DNA of 64,000 bases from an uncultured Acidobacteriota bacterium (GTDB lineage: Bacteria > Acidobacteriota > Terriglobia > Bryobacterales > Bryobacteraceae): contig CADECY010000009.1 of assembly GCA_902825945.1 (NCBI GenBank), positions 62,001 through 126,000 of the forward strand, read 5' to 3'. The notes beneath the pieces were generated by a model that was not told the DNA's origin, did no database searches, and saw only the letters and a list, made by a program, of their open reading frames with translations. The stretch's first letter is position 1. Each line of letters begins with the position of its first letter. Shown here in pieces: positions 45,641 through 56,545 of the stretch. The position numbers and the translations under genes are program-made.

Positions 45641-46996
45641 TTGAATCCGCGCGACACCATCGTCGCTCTCTCCACCCCACCCGGCCGCGGTGGACTCGGT
45701 GTCGTTCGTATCTCCGGACCCGCCGCCCGATTCATCGCCTCGACCATCCTCGAGTTCCGCCACGATCCGGAATGGAAGCCCTGGACCGCGACACTCGCCG
45801 GATTGCGCGGGGAGCGCGATGAAATCGTCGACCGCGTGGTAATGACCTTCTTCGAAGCGCCGAAATCGTTCACGGCGGAAGACGTCGTCGAGATCTGCTG
45901 CCATGGATCGCCTGTGGTTCTGCGCCACGCGATCGACATGGCGTGCGGCGTGGGCGCGCGTCCCGCCGAGCCAGGCGAGTTCACACTGAGGGCGTATCTG
46001 AACGGCCGGATCGACCTGCCGCAAGCGGAAGCGATCCGCGATCTCATCCATTCGACGACGCTCTACCAGGCACGCGTGGCCGCGCAGCAGGCCGAAGGCT
46101 CGATCTCGCGCAAACTCGCGCCCGTGAAACGCCAGCTGCTCGACCTGATCGCGCTGCTCGAGGCGGGCATCGATTTCGCGGAGGACGATATCTCCGTCGC
46201 GGCCGATGCGGAGATCGCCCGGCGAATCCAGCCGGTCGAGGAATCGCTCGCCGCGCTGGTGAAGAGCTTCGCCTACGGCAAGCTCGTGCACGATGGATTC
46301 TCGCTTGCGATCGTCGGCCGGCCGAACGCGGGCAAGAGCAGTTTGTTCAACAGCCTTCTCGAACAGGATCGAGCCATCGTCACCGAGATCGCGGGCACCA
46401 CGCGTGACCTTGTCTCCGAGACAGCGCAGATCGCGGGACTGCCCGTGCGCTTCATCGATACCGCTGGAATCCGCGAAGGGCAGGATCTCGTAGAGCGGCT
46501 CGGAATCGAACGCAGCTACCAGGCGATGGCGGACGCGGACCTGACGCTCGTGGTGATCGACCTGTCGCGCGCCATCACCGCGGACGACCACGCATTGATC
46601 GACAAAGCCCGATCGCAAGGGCGCACCCTGATCGTGGGCAGTAAGCTCGACCTGCCGCGGGTGGCGCACGAGATCATCGAATGCGACACCGAGGTCTCGG
46701 CGACCACGGGCGCCGGAATCGAGGATCTGCGCGCCAGGATCGCCGCCGCGGTGGTGCCCCCGGGCGAATTCGAGCAGCATGGCGGCTTCATCACCAGCGT
46801 GCGTCACGAGCAACTCTTGCGTGAAAGCCTCGAGGCGATCCGCCACGGGCGGGACGCACTCGGCCATGGGTTGCCGCATGAGATGATGCTGCTCGACTTC
46901 TACGCTGCTCTCACGCCGATCGACGCAATCACCGGCGCGACCACGGCGGATGATATCCTCAACCGGATCTTCTCGACGTTCTGCATCGGCAAATGA
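45641..46996 (+). CDS. mnmE: tRNA uridine-5-carboxymethylaminomethyl modification GTPase MnmE
   Basis: 451 residues from a TTG at 45641, seven bases after the jag stop; the next ATG would lose the conserved N-terminus ([23 protein letters not shown]). With MnmG it modifies the wobble uridine of tRNAs. It shows the N-terminal folate-binding domain, the GTPase with [12 protein letters not shown] (P loop), AGTTRD and DTAGIRE (switches), and the C-terminal [12 protein letters not shown] with the catalytic Cys. It overlaps the GT9-like gene by four bases (ATGA). Confidence 0.97.
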   Translation: MNPRDTIVALSTPPGRGGLGVVRISGPAARFIASTILEFRHDPEWKPWTATLAGLRGERDEIVDRVVMTFFEAPKSFTAEDVVEICCHGSPVVLRHAIDMACGVGARPAEPGEFTLRAYLNGRIDLPQAEAIRDLIHSTTLYQARVAAQQAEGSISRKLAPVKRQLLDLIALLEAGIDFAEDDISVAADAEIARRIQPVEESLAALVKSFAYGKLVHDGFSLAIVGRPNAGKSSLFNSLLEQDRAIVTEIAGTTRDLVSETAQIAGLPVRFIDTAGIREGQDLVERLGIERSYQAMADADLTLVVIDLSRAITADDHALIDKARSQGRTLIVGSKLDLPRVAHEIIECDTEVSATTGAGIEDLRARIAAAVVPPGEFEQHGGFITSVRHEQLLRESLEAIRHGRDALGHGLPHEMMLLDFYAALTPIDAITGATTADDILNRIFSTFCIGK

Positions 46997-48132
46997 TGAC
47001 TCCGGCTTCCGTGTTCGTGCTCGAATCCGGCGGGCTCGATTCGCTCGTCGCGCTCACCCCTCTGCTGCGCGCGATGAATCGCGCTTGGCCGCAAACGAAG
47101 ATCACCGTCGGATGCCGTCAGCAGTTCACCGGAATCGAAGCGCTGTGGCCCGCGAAAGCCGCCGCTGTTCCCGTGGGAAACGAACCCGGCGCGGAGACCG
47201 CGATGTCGCCCGGCTTCTCCGGCGCAATCTCACGCACGCTTGGCACGCTACAGGGCGTCAGGGCCGATTGGTTCTTCTGCGCAGAACAACAGCCCGGCTG
47301 GTTCGCGCGGGTCGTGGCCGCCTGGTTCAGCGCCCAGCGCTCGATCTATCTCGGTGCCGAACCGCCGGAGGGCGGCCTTGCGAATGTGTTGATCCGCGAG
47401 TTGACGCTCTCGCCCGCGCGCTTGGAATGGGATTCGCCTCCAGGACTGAATCTCGAAATCGAATCCGAGCCCGCTCTCTGGACTCTTCCCGGCCGCCTCC
47501 GCGAATCGGCGCTCGAACGCCTGGAGCAACTCGGGCTTCGCGAGAAGAACTACCTCGTCTGCGTGCCGGAGCCGCGCTGGGGGCTCGCGCGATATGGCGA
47601 AGCGATCGAGGCGATCCGGATCGAAAACAACGTTCCGGTGCTGATTCTGGGGGAAGGCGAGTCGCCGGTTGGCTCAGCGGTCCGCTGCCATCAACCCGCC
47701 AATCTCCCCGCCGCGGCCGCGCTCATGGCGCTCTCTCGTGCCTACCTCACTGCCAGCCACGGGCGCGCCGCGCTCGCTCATGCTTACGGACTGCGCGGCG
47801 CGGCCCTGAAGGGCGGTGGCGACCTCCAGTCGGCTGTTCCTGCGATTTCACATCCCCTGCCGTGCTTCGGCTGCGGCTGGGATTGCCTCTTCGCAGGCCC
47901 GGTCTGCATGGATCTGATCCCCGTGGTGACCGTTGCGCGGCAGGTTCAGGATGCACTCGCGGGCGCTCCGGTGGCGCCCGTGGAGCTCGACGCTTTGACG
48001 CCTATGGAACTCGCGCTGATCGCCAGGGCGGACGCCCGGTATCGCGCCGTCGCCGAAGAGTCGCGAAGCCGGCAGGCGAAGCTGGTCGAAATCCAGTACG
48101 AGATCGACAACCTGCGCGCCCGCCGCCGCTGA
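46993..48132 (+). CDS. GT9-like glycosyltransferase (ADP-heptosyltransferase-type fold)
   Basis: 379 residues. The N-terminal GT-B half starts [22 protein letters not shown], like the heptosyltransferase opening (VVRxxxIGDxxLxxPxLxxL). The C-terminal half has [20 protein letters not shown] and [24 protein letters not shown], resembling the GT9 donor-binding region (S.DSG..HLAAAL) in which an acidic residue is replaced by GR. The last 50 residues form a charged helix. It is coupled to mnmE by a four-base overlap, so it is a tail gene of the rpmH operon. Function in LPS or another glycan is inference. Confidence 0.6.
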   Translation: MMTPASVFVLESGGLDSLVALTPLLRAMNRAWPQTKITVGCRQQFTGIEALWPAKAAAVPVGNEPGAETAMSPGFSGAISRTLGTLQGVRADWFFCAEQQPGWFARVVAAWFSAQRSIYLGAEPPEGGLANVLIRELTLSPARLEWDSPPGLNLEIESEPALWTLPGRLRESALERLEQLGLREKNYLVCVPEPRWGLARYGEAIEAIRIENNVPVLILGEGESPVGSAVRCHQPANLPAAAALMALSRAYLTASHGRAALAHAYGLRGAALKGGGDLQSAVPAISHPLPCFGCGWDCLFAGPVCMDLIPVVTVARQVQDALAGAPVAPVELDALTPMELALIARADARYRAVAEESRSRQAKLVEIQYEIDNLRARRR

Positions 48133-48196
48133 TCGATCGCTCATTCCCGCCATCTGGCCTGTCCCCGTGTGAGAGAATACGGACGTTCCCCAGGAT

Positions 48197-49387
48197 ATGC
48201 GCCTTACCACGCCATTCGCGGGCGTTTTGCTACTGCTCTGCTCGTGCTCGGGCCCCTACTCGGGCGGCAAGATCGCCGCGGCCAAAGAGACGAAGTCCGT
48301 CAACGTGAAAACGATGCCGGTCGAGCTTTCGAACGTGCCCGAAATCATCACCGCGAACGGCGAGCTACTCGCGGAAGAGCAGGCCATCGTGAGCGCGAAA
48401 GTTCCTGGCCGCGTGACTAGGCTCCACGTCGACCTCGGCAGCATCGTGAAAGCGGGCGATATCATCGCTGAACTCGAAAAGGACGATTACGAGTTCCGCG
48501 CCCGCCAATCGGAGGCGTTGGTTGAGCAGACCCGCGCGCAACTGGGAATCGGTGGACAGCCGAACGACAATGTCGTGCCCGAAAACACGGCGATCGTGCG
48601 GCAGGCAGCCGCGAGCCTCAAGGAGGCGCGATTCATCTTTTCGAACACCACCAAGCTCTCCAACGAAGGTGTGCTCTCGAAGGTGGATTTCGAGAAATCG
48701 CAGGTGAACGCCCAGGCGGCCGAAGCCCGCTATCAGGGCGCGCTCGAACAGGTGATGCAGTGGCGCGCGCAATTGAGCGAGCGGCGGGCGCAATTGGCGC
48801 TCGCACGGCAGCAACTCTCCGATAGCGTGATCCGCGCGCCGTTCGCCGGTGCGATTACCAAGCGGATCGCCTCGCAGGGCGAATACCTGCCCGTGAACGC
48901 CCCCGTGGTGCAACTCGTGCGGCAGCATCCGCTGCGCGTGCGTGTGGATGTGCCGGAGCGCCAGGCCGCGAAGGTAAGGCCTGGACAGCGCATCGACATC
49001 TCGCTCGAAGCCTCGCCCGTGCGCTCCGCTGGGCGCGTGCTTAGGCTCAGCCCCGCGATCGAGGCGCAGAATCGCTCGCTCGTCGTCGAAGGCGAAATTC
49101 CGAATCCCGGTGGCGTACTGCGCCCCGGGTCGTTCGTCGAAAGCGTGATCACCGTCGACGCCGGTGCCCAAGGGATCGCCGCTCCGCCCGAGGCGCTTGT
49201 CACGTTCGCGGGCGTCGAGCGCATGTTCGTGGTCGTGAATGGCACACTCGACGAACGCTTCGTCAAGACCGGACGCCGCCTGAGCGACACACGGCTCGAA
49301 GTTCTGTCCGGCCTGAAACCCGGCGAGCAACTCGTCGTCAATGCAACCGACCGGATGCTCAAGGGCATGAAGGCCGTGGTTCAGTAG
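48197..49387 (+). CDS. RND efflux periplasmic adaptor (membrane fusion) lipoprotein
   Basis: 396 residues with a lipobox-type signal (VLLLLCSC, Cys17), so probably lipid-anchored. It joins the inner-membrane RND pump to an outer-membrane channel. A barrel-sandwich hybrid (IVSAKVPGRVTRLHVDLGSIVKAGDIIAEL) flanks a helical hairpin (about 100-200), and the second half of the lipoyl domain is SVIRAPFAGAITKRIASQGEYLPVNAPVVQLV. A beta-barrel and the C-terminal membrane-proximal domain follow (VLSGLKPGEQLVVNATDRMLKGM). The RND gene starts three bases after the stop. No outer-membrane TolC-type gene is in the window. Confidence 0.94.
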   Translation: MRLTTPFAGVLLLLCSCSGPYSGGKIAAAKETKSVNVKTMPVELSNVPEIITANGELLAEEQAIVSAKVPGRVTRLHVDLGSIVKAGDIIAELEKDDYEFRARQSEALVEQTRAQLGIGGQPNDNVVPENTAIVRQAAASLKEARFIFSNTTKLSNEGVLSKVDFEKSQVNAQAAEARYQGALEQVMQWRAQLSERRAQLALARQQLSDSVIRAPFAGAITKRIASQGEYLPVNAPVVQLVRQHPLRVRVDVPERQAAKVRPGQRIDISLEASPVRSAGRVLRLSPAIEAQNRSLVVEGEIPNPGGVLRPGSFVESVITVDAGAQGIAAPPEALVTFAGVERMFVVVNGTLDERFVKTGRRLSDTRLEVLSGLKPGEQLVVNATDRMLKGMKAVVQ

Positions 49388-49390
49388 CAA

Positions 49391-52546
<3,156 letters not shown>

Positions 52547-52844
52547 CACACGACTCGGATCGATGCGCGAACCGCGCACTGGACCGCAAGTATCGTGAGT
52601 GTCGCGCCTGCGGGCCGCGACTGTGACCCAGCGGCCCTCCACCGGCGAGGGACAACGAGCAGGAGACGATTCCGTTCGAGCCCGGACTGGCAGCGCAATC
52701 CTCGTCGCTGATTCCAGCGGAACAGTGTCCCGGACGCGGCCACCTGGCCACGCGTTCACCCAGAGTGTGCCCCCGTCCTGGTCAATCCCGCCCCATGACG
52801 CTGGGCGCCAGTCGACAGAGACGCTACAATGCGGCTGAGCCTAT
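52547..52844. other. Intergenic stretch, no supported gene
   Basis: 298 bases between the RND pump and the beta-barrel gene. The reading frames here are arginine- and serine-rich shadows. A TACAAT box lies just before the next gene but has no matching -35 at normal spacing. No RNA gene or terminator was recognised. Confidence 0.5.
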
Positions 52845-53306
52845 ATGAGGTACGCACTCGTCTTCCTCTTGGCCCAGGCTCTGATCGGTCAGAACCGTGC
52901 TTCCGTCGCTGGAACGTTCGGCTACTCGAACTTCCTCGACGAGTCCGCGCAACACCACGTCACCTTCGGCGGCACCGCCCGGGTCTATTTCACCCAGCGG
53001 ACCGCGATCGAACCCGAGGTGACCTACATGTATCGCTCGGTCGAGGACAAGGACCTGCTCTTGCAGGCCAACCTCACCCGCGACTTAGGCAAGGCCACGG
53101 GACGCGCCGTGCCGTACGTGATCGGGGGTGCGGGCCGCATCTGGACCTTCAACCCGCGATTCACGGTCAGCTCCTGGAGCGCCAGCGGCGGAGTTGGGAC
53201 CCGCATCTTCGTCACGGAGCGGTTCTTCGTCGCGCCGGAGGTCCGGCTGGGAACGGAACCGATCTTTCGGCTGCAGGTGAGCGCTGGGTGGACAAGCCGC
53301 CGGTAG
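52845..53306 (+). CDS. Small outer-membrane beta-barrel-type protein
   Basis: 153 residues with a signal peptide (MRYALVFLLAQALIGQ). About eight amphipathic strands can be traced: RASVAGTFGYSNFL, VTFGGTARVYFTQRTAIEPEVTYMYRS, DLLLQANLTRDLG, AVPYVIGGAGRIW, FTVSSWSASGGVGTRIFV and FFVAPEVRLG. This is the pattern of small OmpA/OmpX-like barrels, although the C-terminus is SRR and not phenylalanine. Function unknown. It stands alone between non-coding stretches. Confidence 0.7.
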   Translation: MRYALVFLLAQALIGQNRASVAGTFGYSNFLDESAQHHVTFGGTARVYFTQRTAIEPEVTYMYRSVEDKDLLLQANLTRDLGKATGRAVPYVIGGAGRIWTFNPRFTVSSWSASGGVGTRIFVTERFFVAPEVRLGTEPIFRLQVSAGWTSRR

Positions 53307-53869
53307 CGCCCGCGGCTCGACATGTTCCGACACCATTCGAAACAAAAATAGTTGTATTTCATGGAACTCTCCTTCCGCCTCGCAACTGTCGGCGAAACAG
53401 AACGAGGTCCTCGAAAGCCCTGCTATCGGGTGCGACAGTTTCGCGGGCAGCCGAGCTGGCAGACGCCGGACTCGATCCTGGCCGATTCGTCCGCGCCCCA
53501 CATTGATTCTCCCGAACGGCATTCGCGCGGACTCGAATACCCAATCCGAACCGAGGCTCACGGTAGCCTCGGTCGACCACACCGTGGAAGCCGCCATCGC
53601 ATATCGAAATCGGGGGAAGGCGCTTCGTGCGACGAACCAACGGCTGCGGTAGCGGTCGAGCCTTCCTCGGCGAGATCCATCAAGCTCGCGCCGTCTGACC
53701 GTTTCGACGTAATTTGACGCTTTTCGGAAGACTTGTCCATCGCCCTTTGAAAATCGAACCCGAAACCTGCCGCGCCGCGCGGACGCGTTTCGTGATATAA
53801 AAAGATCCACTGATTCCAAGCCGATTCTGGGCCGGCGACAAATTCAATCTCTCAGTTTGGAGAACACTC
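53307..53869. other. Long non-coding stretch, no supported gene
   Basis: 563 bases. All frames read as arginine-, serine- and proline-rich noise. A short AT-rich spot at 53340-53362 gives a minus-strand ATG after AGGAG, but the frame behind it only reads antisense through the beta-barrel gene. A TATAAA box at 53796-53801 may be part of the cytochrome gene's promoter, without a clear -35. No tRNA or repeat was seen. Confidence 0.5.
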
Positions 53870-54280
53870 ATGAAAAAGATCATGATTGGCGCCGCCCTCT
53901 TGGCTCTGGCCGGATGGCAAATCGTGGCACAAGTGAGCAAGGGCAAGACCCGTGCTCTCGAAACCAAGACGTGGATGAAGACCGTCAACGGACCGCAATG
54001 CTCGGCCGCGGCCAAGATGTTGAAGGCGGGGCCGGCGGACGACAAGGAATGGGCCGCGCTCCTGACCAACGGTCAGATGCTCAGCGAAGCCGGATTTGTC
54101 CTGATGGCCGACGGCCGCTGCCCTGACAAGGTCTGGGCGGATGCGGCGAAGAAGCTCCAGGACGGCGGGGCCGCGCTCGCGACCGCGGCGGCCGCGAAGA
54201 ATGTCGATGATGCCCGCAAGGCGCTGAATGAAGGCGTGCTGGCAAGCTGCAAGGGTTGCCACTCGGCGCACAAGAAGTAG
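53870..54280 (+). CDS. Exported cytochrome c'-like monoheme protein
   Basis: 136 residues with a signal peptide (MKKIMIGAALLALAGWQIVA) and a GGAG site before the ATG. The single heme motif CKGCH (127-131) sits five residues from the C-terminus, as in four-helix class II cytochromes c (cytochrome c'). Helical stretches fill residues 30-125 (KTWMKTVNGPQCSAAAKML, WADAAKKLQDGGAALATAAAA). Two more Cys (44 and 84) may form a disulfide. It probably acts in the periplasm in electron transfer or gas binding. No cytochrome maturation gene is nearby. Confidence 0.82.
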   Translation: MKKIMIGAALLALAGWQIVAQVSKGKTRALETKTWMKTVNGPQCSAAAKMLKAGPADDKEWAALLTNGQMLSEAGFVLMADGRCPDKVWADAAKKLQDGGAALATAAAAKNVDDARKALNEGVLASCKGCHSAHKK

Positions 54281-54294
54281 GGTATCCCGAAGCC

Positions 54295-54318
54295 GCCTCC
54301 CAGCGGGTGCTGGGAGGC
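54295..54318. terminator. Strong hairpin after the cytochrome gene
   Basis: Arms GCCTCCCAGC and GCTGGGAGGC form a perfect 10-base stem with a four-base loop (GGGT). It starts 14 bases after the stop codon. It has no T-run, so it is a hairpin terminator only in the weak sense. Confidence 0.6.
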
Positions 54319-54371
54319 CCCGATTCATCCGCGCCATTGTCCTGGCACCCTGATGTAGAGCCTCGCGAAGC

Positions 54372-54399
54372 GCGGCAACCGCATGGCAGCGGTTGCCGC
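54372..54399. terminator. Second strong hairpin in the convergent intergenic region
   Basis: Arms GCGGCAACCGC and GCGGTTGCCGC form a perfect 11-base stem with the loop ATGGCA. It lies between the cytochrome gene and the convergent gene at 54512, and the plus side is followed by CCTTTCC. It probably stops read-through from one or both sides. Confidence 0.55.
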
Positions 54400-54511
54400 C
54401 CTTTCCGCCTTGAATTTGCCAGTGGGCAGTCCAGAGAAATGGAGCGCAGCTACGCCATCAGTCGTCTTGGCCCCATGATTCCGCGACGTTGTCAGTTGTA
54501 GGGCTGCAACA

Positions 54512-56530
54512 CTAACCCAAGTCGATCGTCACCACTTCATACGGCCCCAAGACCTGCGGAATCGACCCCCGCACCCCCGGTCGGCGGAACGCTTCGGGCT
54601 TCGACATCGCGCCCATCGCCGTCTCCGCGTTCAGCCTCCGCACCATCGCGCCACGCGCACCGGCCGACAGACCTTCCAGACGCACCGGGCACACCTCGTG
54701 TGAGTGGTTCGCCAGTAGAACTCGCCACTTCGGACCCAGGCGCAGCACGAGCGAACTCAGTCGAAGCGGCTCACCGGTCTCCGAACGCACCACGCGCCCC
54801 TTCGCCGCGAACGGTGCCAGATCCGCGAACACGTGATAGAGCGGGAACACGCCGCCCGCCACCGACGGGAACTTCTCCGGCAGTCCGGAGCCCTTCGCGG
54901 TTTCCATCACGCCGCGCCACCCTGTCGTCTCGTAGTAGGTGATCCGCTCGACATCGCTCTCGGCGAGATACTTCAGTGACCCGAGCGTCCAGCCCGCGCC
55001 ATACAGCGACATCTGCCGTGCGTCGGCGTTCGGCGGAAGCGTGCCCTCGGGGATCTCCGCGGCTGGTCCGCGAGCGTTCGGGTTGTAGCGCATCTTGAGC
55101 GTCACGGGCGACACCCAGATTGGCTTCCCGGCCGCGAAACTTCGCGCCGTGCGGACCGTGTCCGCCTGCGCCTCGAGGTTCTCCACCATCGTCATGTTGT
55201 CGATCGCGTGGACTTGCGGATTGATCGAGTAGCACACCGCGTCGAAGCCGGAGCCCTCGGGCCGGAAGCGGTTGATCGCGACGAACCCGTCATCGGTGCC
55301 CACGCCCACCCGCGCGGTGCCGAACGCCTTCTTCAAGGGCGCGAGCCATGCATCGGCTGAGCCTTTGCCTTCAGCCCGATAAAGCAGCACGCCCGCCACA
55401 CGGGCCTTCGATTCCGTGATCGCCGCTCCGAGTTCTTCCGCCGCGCGCGCCGCGTCCTCCGGTAGATGCGCTGCGACTTCGAGCGCTGTTCCGAGCGAAG
55501 CTGCGTCGGCGGTGGCCCGTTTCAGTGCGTCCCTCCATTCGCCACCCGCGAGCCTGCAATCGACGCGAAGATGAGCGGGCGCGAGCGCCTTCAGCCGCGT
55601 CACCTCGACCGGTGTCAGCGCCTGTCCGTGATGCGCCACGCCAAGTCCGATTTTCGGTACCGCGCGAGCCGCCTTGGCATCGACGGTCACCGTCACCGGC
55701 GCGGGACTCATCCGCGCCCGTCTCGGCGCTGCGGGAAGATCGCCCTTCAACCGGATCTCGATCGCTTGTGAGACCTTCGTCCCCTGCTTCACCTCCACCG
55801 GATACGGCAACGCGAGCGGCGTGCAGTAGGTCTTGTAGGAGGCATCGGTCCAGTTACGATGGTCCTCCGTTTCGAAGACCTCGCCCTCGAACTTCATTTC
55901 GGCCTCGAGCCCCGGTTGAACCTCGTGAGTGATCGACCGGACTTCGAAGAAAGGCTGATGCGGCGAGATCAGATCGGGGAACGTGCCCGTCTCCGTCACG
56001 TTGCCGGACTTTCGCACGCGCGCGGGCTTGCCCGCTACTCCTCGAATCGGGTGCAGCACCGCGAATCCGAGGCGGTTGCGCAGGAAGGTCTTGCGCGCCT
56101 GCCCGTCGAAAGTGAAGCGGACCGTACCCGCCCGGTCGCCCGTGATCCGGCCACGCCACACGAAATCGTAGTTGTCGCGAACGCAATCGACATCGAATGT
56201 CAGCTCGAATCCGCTCTCGCCCGTGGTCACTTTCAGGTCATGGAGCCTCGGCTCCACGGTGCCCCAATCGCTATCGCGAACCGCGGCATAGATCGTCCGC
56301 ACGATCTCCTGATTGGCCACTCGCACATAGCGCAGGGACGCGGTCTCGATATCGAAGATCGCGGACACCGGGCCCGCTTGGAGCGAGATCACATCCGGCA
56401 GCGGATCCTTGCGTCCATAATAGAGGACATTCGCAGGAGCGTCCTTCGCTCCCTGTGCACCCAGAATTCGGAGGCTGCCGGCGGCTACCGCCAGCCGGAA
56501 CGCATCACGTCGTGTGATCATGGGGTTCAT
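54512..56530 (-). CDS. Secreted D-apionate lactonase-like protein
   Basis: 672 residues with a twin-arginine leader (ITRRDAFRLAVAAGSLRILG). The N-terminal beta-sandwich contains SLRYVRVANQEIVRTIYAAVRDSDWGTVEPRL, which I associate with the D-apionate lactonase (ApnL) family; it is recalled from motif memory only. A middle TIM-barrel-like part follows (LAPAHLRVDCRLAGGEWRDAL, VGVGTDDGFVAINRFRPEG, AVCYSINPQVHAIDN) and a C-terminal beta domain. The family opens lactones of the plant sugar apiose. The Tat leader suggests an extracytoplasmic, folded enzyme, unlike cytoplasmic ApnL. It is divergent from ligD with only 15 bases between starts; the inner ATG at 56521 is another possible start. Confidence 0.5.
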   Translation of the reverse strand: MNPMITRRDAFRLAVAAGSLRILGAQGAKDAPANVLYYGRKDPLPDVISLQAGPVSAIFDIETASLRYVRVANQEIVRTIYAAVRDSDWGTVEPRLHDLKVTTGESGFELTFDVDCVRDNYDFVWRGRITGDRAGTVRFTFDGQARKTFLRNRLGFAVLHPIRGVAGKPARVRKSGNVTETGTFPDLISPHQPFFEVRSITHEVQPGLEAEMKFEGEVFETEDHRNWTDASYKTYCTPLALPYPVEVKQGTKVSQAIEIRLKGDLPAAPRRARMSPAPVTVTVDAKAARAVPKIGLGVAHHGQALTPVEVTRLKALAPAHLRVDCRLAGGEWRDALKRATADAASLGTALEVAAHLPEDAARAAEELGAAITESKARVAGVLLYRAEGKGSADAWLAPLKKAFGTARVGVGTDDGFVAINRFRPEGSGFDAVCYSINPQVHAIDNMTMVENLEAQADTVRTARSFAAGKPIWVSPVTLKMRYNPNARGPAAEIPEGTLPPNADARQMSLYGAGWTLGSLKYLAESDVERITYYETTGWRGVMETAKGSGLPEKFPSVAGGVFPLYHVFADLAPFAAKGRVVRSETGEPLRLSSLVLRLGPKWRVLLANHSHEVCPVRLEGLSAGARGAMVRRLNAETAMGAMSKPEAFRRPGVRGSIPQVLGPYEVVTIDLG

Positions 56531-56545
56531 CCTAGCATCGGCGGA

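Noticed and set aside
53024..53362. Minus-strand frame of 112 codons after an AGGAG site, starting MKYNYFCFEWCRNM
   Set aside because: The ribosome site is good and the first codons AT-rich, but the rest is antisense of the beta-barrel gene with noise-like composition. It may be a chance match or a relic.
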